Below are positions 9,456 through 19,769 of a DNA stretch of 64,000 nucleotides, piece after piece. The stretch spans positions 14,461,548 through 14,525,547 of the forward strand of contig OZ026605.1 in NCBI GenBank assembly GCA_964020085.1, read 5' to 3'. Each line of letters starts with the position of its first letter. Positions within the stretch are counted from its first letter, which is position 1. The notes beneath the pieces were generated by a model. It was not told the origin of the DNA, made no database searches, and saw only the letters and a list, made by a program, of their open reading frames with translations. The position numbers and the translations under genes are program-made. Source of the stretch: Micromussa lordhowensis. Taxonomy: Eukaryota; Cnidaria; Anthozoa; Scleractinia; Lobophylliidae.

Positions 9456-12400
9456 ATGGACGAACATGACCTAGATGAGAGTTTCACCGACATTTTAACC
9501 AAACAGCGACTGCTCATCGTGCAGAATCTACAAATGGATCGACCTTTCATGTTCGACTACCTAATTAGTAAATCGTCCTTTGATAAGACGGACTTCGAGC
9601 TGATTCAAGCCGAGAAGACAAGCGAATCAAAAGCAGGGAGGTTTTTAGATATCCTAGAAATGAAGGGAGAGAGAGCGTTCTACCATTTTATCGACGCCTT
9701 ACAGATTCTTAATCCGAACTTGTACGAGATGTTGACCGGGGAAAGTGGAACGAAAAGTAAGTAGCCTTTGTGATTTTCTTCGTTTTGATTTCGCAAAATA
9801 ATTTGATTTAAGTTCAACTGAGGTTTAGCCTCTGTTATCCATTATAAGTACTATTCGGCACGGCCCATATTTTGTTGAATTTGTCTCCATTCCTGAAGTT
9901 TCCAATGTTAATAACTTCTAGCTTCGCACTTCAATAGTTCAAGAGAGGGCTCTATTTCAGCGAGCGAAGGAGTGAATGAGGCGTGATTTGTGTTAGGGAA
10001 CAGTAGAATGCTTTTCATCGTTCTTATATGTAGTGAATAAAAAAACAACCCGTCAGATTATCTTTGGATTTACAATGTGCTTGTGGAGGGCCTAAAGACA
10101 ATCAGTTTTCAGAAGACACAGGTCTAGTTTGGGTTTATGACTTATACTGACTTAACGTTTCAAGTAATTTTCGGTTTTAATTTGTTACATGATGCGCCTT
10201 CAAGTATTGTTTATTGCTTTGAGACCACATGCTAATCGCACATCGAGTGTTTCCTCAAGTTGCCTCAGCAAATCGAGTTCCTGGATGGCGTTTAACTGAA
10301 AATTGGTCCAAATTTTAACTGTCAGCTGAGAGACGAAGCATCTCTTAGCTAAAAACTGAGATACGAGATCAACAGTATTTACTAGTAACGGAGAAATGGT
10401 CGAAACTTTTAACTGATAACTATCGACGTCCGAATCCTCGTTTTCCGATACTACCTCCGATAGGAAAAATCAGAGCTGATACATAAGTAATTCTCAGGCT
10501 GTCCAGGGCTAGAGGCAGGCAAGGTTTCCATGCGGAACTCAATACTCTATATGCCTCTTCCGAAAGTTTAATGTCTTTAATCTGAAGGTTAGAAAGTTCA
10601 CATGGTGAAGTAATCTTGCAAGAGCGCGCTTTGCACGTCAGTAAAGGCAAGCCGTCAATTTAATAAACCAAAGAACGCCAAACAGCTGAAGCTGATTGGT
10701 TAAAACATCCACGTTGTGCACTTCCTAATGGCGATTTGTGAAAAAAAAACCGTGTCACTTCTCAGCCGGCTGTTGCATTTTTTGACAAATTTTCAGCGAT
10801 CAGTTAAACATCATTCAGGCTTTTTTAATTATTCGGTGACCCTGTTCAGTTAGTCTATAAAGAGGACACACGAGACTATGGGGAGACTCTTGGATGACAT
10901 GACCTTTTTTGGTTTCTTTAGGAAGCAATCCCATATTGTCGGACATGAGGAGTCAATTAATCAGCGGTAAGACAAGAGTCTAATTATTTAGTATGTCTTT
11001 TATAAAGGTTTAATCCCGGGGAGGTACTCCCTATAATGGCCTACACGGGGAGGCTCCGCCCGAAAGGGGTACCTTTTCAGGCTTCAGGTATATGAAAGGG
11101 TAGGGATTTCACAAGTTAAGGTATATAAAAGGGGAGGGAAATCGGTCATTTAGGTATTTACAAGGGTCTTTAATTAAAGTATTTCGAATAGACGCACTTA
11201 TGGCTGTATCAGTTTATTTATTAAGCACTACATGAAAATGACAACAAGAAGGGTTTAGAAAGGGGGTACAGTGTTCTAAAGTAGGTATGTGAAAGGGGTA
11301 CCTTTTCTCAATAAAATGTATATAAAAGGGGCACCTTTTCTGCCAAAATGGTGTATAAAAGGTTGAGGGGTTGGACCTCGGGGCGGAGCCTTCCCGTATT
11401 AAACTTTGTTAAGTACCCCCCCCCCCCGGGGGTTTAATGTTCTACCTTCAGTTAGAAGACGCAGGGGTGGTAGAGAATACCGTCCTAAAGCTGTCCTAAA
11501 ATGATCACCCTGAAATAGTTCCGAGGTGTGATTTAGTTTTTTTTTTAGTTATTTGTGGCCGTTATAAGTAATACTAATTCAAGAAGTGATCGTGCGGTTA
11601 ATTTCAAAATCGATTTTGAAATTACGAGCACGATTACTCCCTAAATTGTACTCCACTCGGTCCAATTACTAATTAATCGTATCTATAACAATTTTCAAAA
11701 TTAAAAATGTCTTTTGAGAATTTCTTTTGAGCGAAAACGTCTGTAGCGCTTTTCCTAAGTTTTGAAAACTGCAGAAACTTTGCTAAGGAAACCATTAAAG
11801 CGCGTGTAATTGACGTGAAAATCACGTGGGTATCCAATTACAGGTGTCCGATTACAAAAAGTTAAAATCGGACACCTGTAATTGGACACCCACGTGATCG
11901 CGCGCCGATTACGTGACAAATAGGCGCGCGGAAAACCAATCACGATCGAGAATTTTGTTGTAGATACGATTAAAGAAGTAATCGTGCGAGTAATTTCAAA
12001 ATCGATTACGAGCACGATTACTCCCTGAATTGGACGACACGAGGTCCGATTACTAATTAATCGTATCCATAAAAAAAAGTCTTTAAAAAAACTTATTTTG
12101 AGCGAAAACGTTCGTAGCGTTTTCAATAAGTTTTAAAAACTGTAGGAAACATTAAGAAGGCGTGTAACTGACGTGCGAATCATGTTGGTGTCCAATTACA
12201 GATAATAATTATTAATTGGACACCGACGTGATCGCGCGCCGTTTAATTTGCTTATTGGCAAATAGGCAGGCGGAGAACCAATCACGATCGAGAATTTTGT
12301 TATAGATACGATTAGACGTGTTATAAAATAAGAAAGTAAATTAAAAAGCAAAAAAAAATTGATTAGTTAATATTTAAATAATATGAACTAAAAAACACTC

Positions 12401-15400
12401 TTCATGCATACTCGAACCCTGGCCGAGTTGTTATGTTGTGTTCTTGGGCAAGACACTTCACTCTCACATTTCCTCTGTCCACCCAGTTGTATAGTACAAA
12501 TGGGTACTGGCGAATTTAATGCTGGAAAGTAACCCTGCGATGAACTAGCATCCCATCCAGGCAAGTTCATGCTACAGAAAGCCGCTAGTTCATGCGTTGT
12601 GGCACGGGCAAAGATGTAGCCGCGATCGCGAGAGACTGAAGACGAGTCGGCGAGTGAAGCGAACCGGCGAGGGGCCTTCTTCTAGGGGCCTGGCTTCGCT
12701 CTCTCGTAGCTGTGTCCTTGTGATCGTGAAAAGATTTGTCAATTGTCTTTTATGTAAGTGAATGTATGAAGTATCATATGCTTTCCACTGCAAGTGAAAG
12801 ATCTAAAGACTCGATTATTAAAGAGTGTGCGCAACTTAGGAAGGTGCGAAAATAAAGCGTTAGCAAAGTTCAGGCTTGAAGGGAACTAAAGTGTCCAGAG
12901 ATTCCGTTCGAACGGGAATTTTTTCAGGCTTAATTTTTGCATCTACCTAAGTTGTGGACATAACTGCTGTGTATGATCTCTCACAGGTAGAGCATCTAGC
13001 TTTCTTGACGTGGATATCCTGAGCAACTATTCAAAGATACTCACTGAACAATTACAGGACCTGACCCTTCATCATGATCAAGTTCTCAAAGACAACCATG
13101 AGCTAAGGAAAAAGCTTGAAGAGGCCTTGTTAGAACAAGATAGAAAACAACGCACAATCGACTCACTGGAAAAGCAGGTGTTAGACACCGAAGACGCTTT
13201 GGTAAGCGAGGCGCGGTCCAGTGCCAACAAGACGGGACAGAATCTCCTTCAGCGATTTGAAGTTGTTCAGCGGGAGGGCAGGACAAACCAGTTTATAATC
13301 CAGTTACAGATGAGACTTCTGACAGCGCACGAAGAAAACGAAACGCTTCGACAGCAGATGGAAGAAGCAAGAACCCGAGGAGACGAGCTGTACCAGCAGT
13401 TGAGTAAAGTCAACGTGGACTACGCCTTTGAGAGAAAGGAGACAACTAAGTTATCTCAACAGCTACTATCGCAGACAGCAGAAATGAGGACCTGCGAGAG
13501 CCTGAAGAAGAAACTACGTGAAGTGCAGTTCGAAAGTGCAAAGATGCAATGTGAGCTGCGGGAAAAGGACAATGATTTAACTGAGGTGAAGCGCTGGACC
13601 GAAGCTCTGAAGGCGCAGTTTGATCTGGTAGAGGCCGAGAAAGAGGAAATACTGAAAAATCAAGAAGTTGTGGACGGAGAATGCTCCCGCCAGCGAGATG
13701 AAATCTCTGATTTGAAAATCAAACTAAGCCACAAGGAACGCGCCACGGAGGAACTCAAAAGAAATTGCAAAGAAGCGGAAGAAAGTTCAAAGATTTATAG
13801 AGAAGAACGGGATTTCTTCTCGAAATCCATGACAGATACCACTCTGGAACTCGAGCAGATGAGGAAAGAAGCGGAAGAAGCTGCTCAACGACATAAGAAA
13901 ACTTTGGAGTCCAAAGAATTGAGTCTTCGACAGCAGACCGAGTACTTGCGACAGTTTGAAAAGAAATATGATCAGGCCAAAGAGGAACTTGCATCTGTAA
14001 AGACGATTCTAAACCAAGAAAGAGCAGATAACGAAGAACAGAGAAAGAGGATCTCTAACCTGGAGGTAGAGTTAAAACAAAAGGTAATACTTGTAGGATT
14101 TAACTCAGTTTGTAAGGTATTAAATTGTGGCCTTAGAGTAAAGTTGTTTAGCTGATAACCTGGCCGAGCTGATAACCTGGCCGAGCTTAGGTCGCTCCCT
14201 GTGTTGCATCCTTAGGCAAGGTCTTAGCCTGCAGGCAGACTTCACACTCAAGCGCTGCTTTTGAGCTCTTTGTTTCAGCGCTTGCGGGAGTTTACGAACG
14301 TCTCGCGCGCCGGCTAATCCCTCGCGGCTTCGCCTCTCGCGTGTGTCTCCAGCGTGTCTCTCACGGCAAAGTCACCGGTCCAAACACAAGAGCCCGCGGG
14401 CAGGTCAGCAAGGTCCAAATCGTTATAACGTTTCACCACCGCGTATATAAAACAGTATTACGGCTAACTAAGGGCAACAAGTGAACGCTGGTCTTCCCTG
14501 GGAAGCTCACAGGTGCGCCTTCCGATCTACCTTGACATAATCTAAGTCAGGAAACATTTTAAGACATCACATCGACTGCAAAAACTTGTAGTAAAACGTT
14601 ATTGAAACACTAAACAAACCTAAATTACTTTAAAAACGGTAACAGATTCGATTTGAAAGAATCTAGAGCCAGAACTACAGGTAGCTACTGTAGCTGTTCT
14701 GCAAGGCAGTTACAGTCGGCGATGGTTCTTGCAAAATACGAATAGGTAAAAATGTCCTTCTTAGCGTATGAATTCTAAACTTCAATTGGTGGCTACTTCT
14801 TGTGCAGTCATCGGGGTGATGGATCAAGAACTCTGAACTGCAGTTAGACCCTGCTAATTCGAACCCGGTTATTTCGAATTCCCCGTTATTTCGAACTCAA
14901 AACCATTTCCCTTGGATTTGCCCTTCAGTCATTTACTATTGGCTAGAACTTTAAACTATTTTTCGTTTTGAAATAGCAGGATCCAACTGCATCTAACTTA
15001 ATCTAAATTAATCAAATCATGGCTTAATTTATACATAATCGTCGTTAGCCTTCGTTCTTCTTCTTGTTTCTGTGGGAGGCGTGGTCGCTTCATGGTTAGT
15101 GCGCTCGTGTCCGGATAGGGCAGTCCGGGTTCGAGCCCTGGCAGGGGACATTGCGTTGTGTTCTTGGGCAAGACACTTTACTCTCACAGTGCCTCTCTCC
15201 ACCTAGGTGTATAAATGGGTACCGGCGAACTTAATGCTGGAGGTAACTATGCCAAGGACTAGCATCCCATCCAGGGGTGAGAAGAAATATTCCCAGTCGC
15301 TTCATGCTACAGAAGCCGTGATAAGCTGCGGCCAGATGGGCCACTTGGCTCGTATGCAGACTTTACCTTCTTCTTTGTTTCTCTCTGATAGACCATTTAC

Positions 15401-16164
15401 TTTCTTGACAATGCTTTCCTTCTTAGGAATCAACCTCCAAGCCTCATTTGGAAGAAGGTGACCACCAGGACGTAAGTCAAATGCAGGATCCTCATGATCC
15501 TGAACCGAGTGGGACTGGAGACGACGACGGCTTGATCATCGACTGGAGAAAAGAGCGCGCGGCAAAAGAACTCGTGGGGAGTATCCAGAGGCGGGTGATG
15601 AGAACCGACCATGAGGAAATCAAAGTGTCCCGAGCCAGGAATAAAGTCATCCGCAAAAGTAGGAGCTTTGACGAGAGACTGGCCAAACTTGTGCCAGAAG
15701 TTGAAAGCTTGCCCCTTGAAAACCTGAATGCTTGGAGTCTTGATCGACACAGAATGAAACAGAGCTTGCCATTCGAACTGCTGGCCACCATGTGCCCGCC
15801 AATGGGAAGCGTTGGCGATGCTTTTCCCGCGGCGCTTAGCGACGCGATCTTCCGATCAAGCGACGGTCTTAAGGTTGCGAGCAGATCGCGCGGATGTCGC
15901 AAGAGTGAATGTCTTCCGTTTCATCGGCAGGATTCAAACTCAGCGAGAAAAGAACAGGACGAAATGGAGGACGGAGCGAATGCCAGTCTGGGTAAAGTTG
16001 CTGGTGATGGAATGAAAGATTTTGAAGATGATTGTAAAGCCGCACAAAGTCAATTCCGCTCTCGTACTCGCGCTTTCCGAGTAAGGGATGGCGAGCGGCG
16101 CAATCGACGTCTCACCGAGCCAATATTGTACACGCAAGACTACTCCAGATCGGACCATATGTAA
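9456..16164 (+). CDS. CARD9-like CARD plus coiled-coil adaptor (second paralogue)
   Basis: Four exons join in phase: 9456-9756, 10922-10966, 12987-14083 and 15427-16164, giving 726 residues. Exon one is a CARD (about residues 5-95). Its LLDIL-like block (RFLDILEMKGERAFYHFID) and NPNLYEMLTGE match the CARD9/CARD11 helix-5/6 region. Exon two is a 15-residue linker. Exon three is a long coiled coil with the VKRWTEALKAQFDLVE motif shared with the first paralogue. Exon four is a charged tail with a KSRSFDERLAKL motif. There is no MAGUK module, so the architecture matches CARD9. The family relays danger receptors to BCL10 and MALT1 in the cytosol. Splice borders are gtaagt/ttag, gtaaga/acag and gtaata/ttag. 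The start is the first ATG, directly before the CARD. DLG5, which also has an N-terminal CARD-like fold, is the alternative. Confidence 0.85.
9757..10921 (+). other. Intron 1 of the second CARD-type gene
   Basis: This is a phase-1 intron with donor gtaagt and acceptor tttag. It is AT-rich with no domain-bearing open frame; a minus-strand open frame near 10420-10650 shows nothing recognisable. Confidence 0.6.
11010..11438. mobile_element. MITE with 'AATCCCGGGG' ends
   Basis: The left end is TTAATCCCGGGGAGGTACTC and the right end is AAGTACCCCC...GGGGGTTTAAT, which are inverted relatives. The inner words GGGGAGGCTCCGCCC and GGGGCGGAGCCTTCCC are also inverted. The middle has repeated 'gtatataaaaggggcacctt'-type units. 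No open frame is found. Confidence 0.7.
11581..12314. repeat. Two tandem ~390-nt repeat units with internal inverted repeats
   Basis: Unit one starts at 11581 and unit two at 11973, 392 nt later. Both carry 'gatcgtgcg/aatcgtgcg', 'tcaaaatcgatt', 'gagcacgattactccct', 'ttttgagcgaaaacgt' and 'ccaatcacgatcgag', and end with 'gatacgatta'. Within each unit the ends GTAATCGTGC and GATACGATTA are inverted relatives, and a second stem (CCAATTACAGGTGTCCGATT against its complement) sits near 11832-11890. This is probably a MITE duplicated in tandem. Confidence 0.75.
12406..12592 (+). mobile_element. Truncated tRNA-derived SINE
   Basis: It carries the family blocks 'cgaaccctggccgag', 'ttgtgttcttgggcaagaca', 'acaaatgggtactggcgaat' and 'gatgaactagcatcccatcc' in order. 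The 5' tRNA A-box part is missing. It lies in an intron of the second CARD-type gene. Confidence 0.7.
14840..14995. mobile_element. Pogo/Tigger-like MITE
   Basis: The left end is GCAGTTAGACCCTGCTAATT and the right end is AATAGCAGGATCCAACTGC, which are inverted relatives. The interior repeats 'ttatttcgaa', typical of short relatives of pogo/Tigger elements. Assignment rests only on the ends. Confidence 0.55.
15072..15368 (+). mobile_element. Full-length tRNA-derived SINE next to a splice acceptor
   Basis: It starts GTGGGAGGCGTGGTCGCTTC, has an A-box-like stretch (catggttagtgcgctcg) and the B box GGGTTCGAGCC, then the family body ending at 'cgtatgcagactttac'. Flanking copies of CTTCTTCTT(T)GTTTCT, differing by one base, form a target-site duplication. 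It sits in intron 3 of the second CARD-type gene. Confidence 0.85.
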
Positions 16165-16721
16165 CGTAACGAAATTTGTCACGCAAAGACCAACAGTTGT
16201 AATTGGCTTTGCACTTACTACGTCACCCAATTTTTCATCCAATCAGAAGGAAAACCAAAACCAATCTTGAGTCACGCGCACGCGTTTTCCCGCGCTTTGC
16301 GTCAGCTACATGTAATTACTTCGAGTTTTGATTGGTTCACTGTCTTGTTTATGTTCTTTGTGATTGGCTAGAGTCATTACTTTGGTTTTGATTTTACGAC
16401 ACTCAATTGAAAACCGCTCTATAATGACTTGTCATCAAATCAACGAAAACCTGGAAGCTGAGGTTGTTTTAGGGCCGATTTACACGGTACGTCTTTGTCA
16501 CAAGCATCAAGCTTACGACAGGCCTACGACATGAATTGTCTCGTGTAAATCAAACCTACAACCCGCTTACGACTGTTGTATATCTACGTCCAAAAATGTC
16601 GTAGGATTTTGAAACATGTTATAAAACGCTGCGACAATCGTAAACGAAATCGATAGAAATGACGTATTTTGTGATAAATTTCTACTGAGTAGGTGAAGTT
16701 TTTTTGGGTCGAAATGGCGGA

Positions 16722-16908
16722 TTAATCGGGCTAATTTTCACTGAGATAGAGGCATTTAAAAACAAAAAAAATTTACAAAGAAATGTATTAAAATCCGGAC
16801 AAATCCGGACAAATTAAATATCCGGATTTGTCCGCATTTCCATACATTTCTTTGTAAATTTTTTTTGTTTTTAAATGCCTCTATCTCAGTGAAAATTAGC
16901 CCGATTAA
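16722..16908. mobile_element. Long palindromic MITE, copy 1
   Basis: The arms run from TTAATCGGGCTAATTTTCAC (16722) to its complement ending at 16908, around a short AAATTAAAT centre near 16815. The words 'acaaagaaatgta' and 'tccggacaaatccgg' lie inside. A related palindrome starts at 43475. The downstream flanks of the two loci also match ('cacggtatgaaatc', 'taatcccataat'), so the repeated unit is longer than the palindrome. Confidence 0.8.
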
Positions 16909-17854
16909 CACCAAACTTGGGGATTTTGTGAATCTCGGTGTGCTCTTTCTGACTATGTGGATCAATAGTTGCTAATCCCATAATTTACAGACTCGTACCT
17001 AGTCCTTCACGGTATGAAATCAGGCAATACATAATCGGTAACCGATAAGACACCAAAACGAGAACCACATGACCTCTGTAAAGCATTTTGTTGAAATATA
17101 AAACTAGATTTTAATATATTACAATGTACAAATTAGAAGATAGAGATTTTATTGTATTTTATATAATATTTTGCTAACATCGTTTTACTGTTTCTCGTTT
17201 GTATCATTGATTTACATTGTTCATTTCCTTAAAGATGATTTCCGGACCATACTGCGCAGTTTCAACACCCTAATGTTTTTCGACATTATAAATCTCACTC
17301 GATGGAATGAGAATCGAAGTTAATTGTTATGAACCACATACCTTATCTTTGAGGCCTTTCAAATTCTTTTTCCAACAGCTTCATTGATTTTTACAGCTGC
17401 GAAGTTGTTTCATCAAGTGATATGAGAAATAACGAAGCATAAAGCTTCCACCGCTTTGCAGCCATAATGGCGGTTGTTTTGAAACTTTGAATTTACTTCA
17501 TGTAAGTAGTTACAAAATGTTTACATTTTGTGACGTCTCACGAGAAAGAAAACAAAAAACGTAAACAAACTCTCGAGTGTGCGCATTACGGAATGGAAAT
17601 CATCTTTAAGACAGAATTGCATTTTCGCAAATAAACTTCTATCAATACGACCATCGGTGTACATTGAATAGTTCATTTACAACTGTAAATTTAATGCCTG
17701 AAATATTTAAACTTTTTTTTTTTAAATACATTTACTTATATGCAAATCACAGTTCATCTGAATCTGCAATGGCAGATTGATTCTGTTGGTCACCGCGTCA
17801 TTTCAAAACCGCGCTTTCACATCGACAAAAAACCGTTTCGGTTGTTGTCTATAT

Positions 17855-18175
17855 AACAATTATTCCATGGGCCCGAGTTGGATATGGAGTGATAAAATAA
17901 CCAACGAGCGCGTAGAGCGAGTTGGTTATGATCACTTCATATCCAACAAGGGCGAATGGAATAATTGTTTTAGTAAATTCTCAAACCGGGTTTTGCCGCC
18001 GATTTTTATTTCGGCCATTATAGAGGGCTGAAGTTGAAAACTTCGTGCGGAAAATTTTTAAACTTGGCGCACTATTTTCCATATGACGTAAAACTCCGAC
18101 TATTGGCTCATAGTCGGAGTTTTTTAGCCAATCAAAAAGCTAGAAATGCAATAGTCGGAGCTGAGAATTTACTAA
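17855..18175. mobile_element. Fold-back MITE, 'AACAATTATTCCAT' family, copy 1
   Basis: A stem-loop begins AACAATTATTCCATGGGC and ends GCGAATGGAATAATTGTT at 17969, with inner inverted 'gttggatatg' and 'catatccaac'. It is followed by 'agccaatcaaaaagctagaa' and a terminal 'gagaatttac'. Copies at 21485-21820 and 31915-32184 share the same parts. Confidence 0.8.
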
Positions 18176-19769
18176 AAGTATTTATTTTGCACGAGGCCAT
18201 GTAAACACAGATTTTTACCAAAATAAACACTAAAAAAACCGGGCCTGCCAGCATAGCCTGATGCGGACATTAAAGAAATGTTGGGAGAATGTCACACTAC
18301 TTATGTAAATCCGTAGAATCCTTCGCAGCCGTCGTTCGGGTTCCTCCTTCCATGATTAGTACCCCGGGGGAGGGCGGGAACCCAGGGAACACACATGTGA
18401 AAAGGCCGGGATGTTCGTCGTCTTGCTTAGGGGTGTAAATCACAGATTTTAGTCTACCGTAGGATGTCCAGGACGAAACGCCACTACTTTTACCAGTCAA
18501 GCTATCTTTTACGATCACACCCGAAGAAATAATAAAAACAACGCTGCCTGTCCGTTTTCAAAGTGGTATCTCTTGGGGATCAAAAAGCTCGGGCCACACC
18601 CAAGGGGCTAAATTCAAACTTTCGGACGAGCATCCCAGACCTTTTCACATGTGAGTCACCCCCCTCTCCCCGCTCCCCTCCCCTCGCCCCCTCCGGGACT
18701 AACAAACCCTTGACTGCAACTTGGGTTTACATAAACTTTCCAAGTCTTCCGAACTTTCTCTCAAGTTTTCATCAGGCTACATATTTATATTCCTAATTTA
18801 ACACCAGAAACTCTTTCCTTAGACGTAAAGAATTTACGGTTTGAAGTTAAGCAATAATCCGCAGCGAAGGAAATAGCCGTGTACAGTTTCAACTGCATCT
18901 CACGCTGTCTCGAATTTCCGTTCTTATTAAAGAGAGAAGGTAAATGTCCTCTACTTCCTGAGTGGAACAAGAGGAGAACAAGTTTGTCAAGTTTGCTACG
19001 TAGCAAAGTGAAGTACCCTCAGGTGTCGTACGCATTTAGAAAGTTCTTTAATATTTCTCACTTTGCAGGTGAAACATGAAAAACTTTCCAATCTTGTGAA
19101 TGGAAAATCATTTTGTATGCACTTAATTGGAAAGTTACTGAGCGAACTTCACACTAAGGCGATTAACATAAGTAAAAGCGTAAGTGTGACTCACACTTTA
19201 TACAGTAGGTTCAAGCATACAAGCAACTAGGGAGCTTAAGCAAAGACGAAAGCGACCCGAGGAGAACGCCTAGTAAAAAATGAATTGTCTAGGTCTGTTC
19301 AGTGCGCCTATCGGTCGTAGAACTTGCTCAAGCTAAATATTTAATGCCAGCCTTCAATTCTAAATGAAAATACGAAAAGTTAGCCTCCATCGTTCCCGTT
19401 CACCAAAATACGCAGCAATTTGTCATTTCACGTTGTTGTTTTGCAGAGGACGGCTAAGAAATGTACAAAGATTTATAACGCACGTGCACAGCCATTGTTC
19501 TGCTCATTAAACCTTTTGTTTAATAACGTTCTTGTTGCCGCTGCCGTCGTGGTTTGCTTAAGCTCCCTATTTTCTTACAATTGCGACTTTGAATGGAGTC
19601 CAACCTGAAGTCAGAAGGGATCTCGGAATGTGAAGTGTGTGCACATGTACCTGTTTGGTCAACTTGTGAAGTATGGAGAGAAAGCACAACCTTTAGAAAA
19701 GGAAATGTTCCCCTCTCTCTATTCCTTGTGCTTATCTCACTTCCGCGAACTGTCGGGTTTTCTTGTGCT

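Larger units (their letters stand above)
10967..12986 (+). other. Intron 2 of the second CARD-type gene, filled with repeats
   Basis: This is a phase-1 intron of 2.0 kb. It holds a MITE at about 11010-11438, a tandemly duplicated ~390-nt repeat at 11581-12314 and a 5'-truncated SINE at 12406-12592. No coding exon is visible. Confidence 0.6.
14084..15426 (+). other. Intron 3 of the second CARD-type gene
   Basis: This is a phase-0 intron of 1.3 kb. It contains an 18-nt duplication (gctgataacctggccgag, 14151-14186), a pogo-type MITE at about 14840-14995 and a full SINE at 15072-15368, whose 3' end lies only 58 nt from the acceptor. Confidence 0.6.
16165..19769. other. Repeat-rich intergenic DNA between the CARD genes and HPS6
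   Basis: No exon is supported on either strand. Contents recognised are a strong palindrome at 16722-16908, a fold-back MITE at 17855-18175, a small hairpin (actccgactat/atagtcggagt) near 18090-18122, and C-rich simple sequence at 18655-18700. The several 60-100-codon open frames have no domain. Confidence 0.55.

Noticed and set aside
17777..18031. An 84-codon ORF
   Set aside because: It lies across a stem-loop MITE present in three copies; the other copies do not keep the frame.
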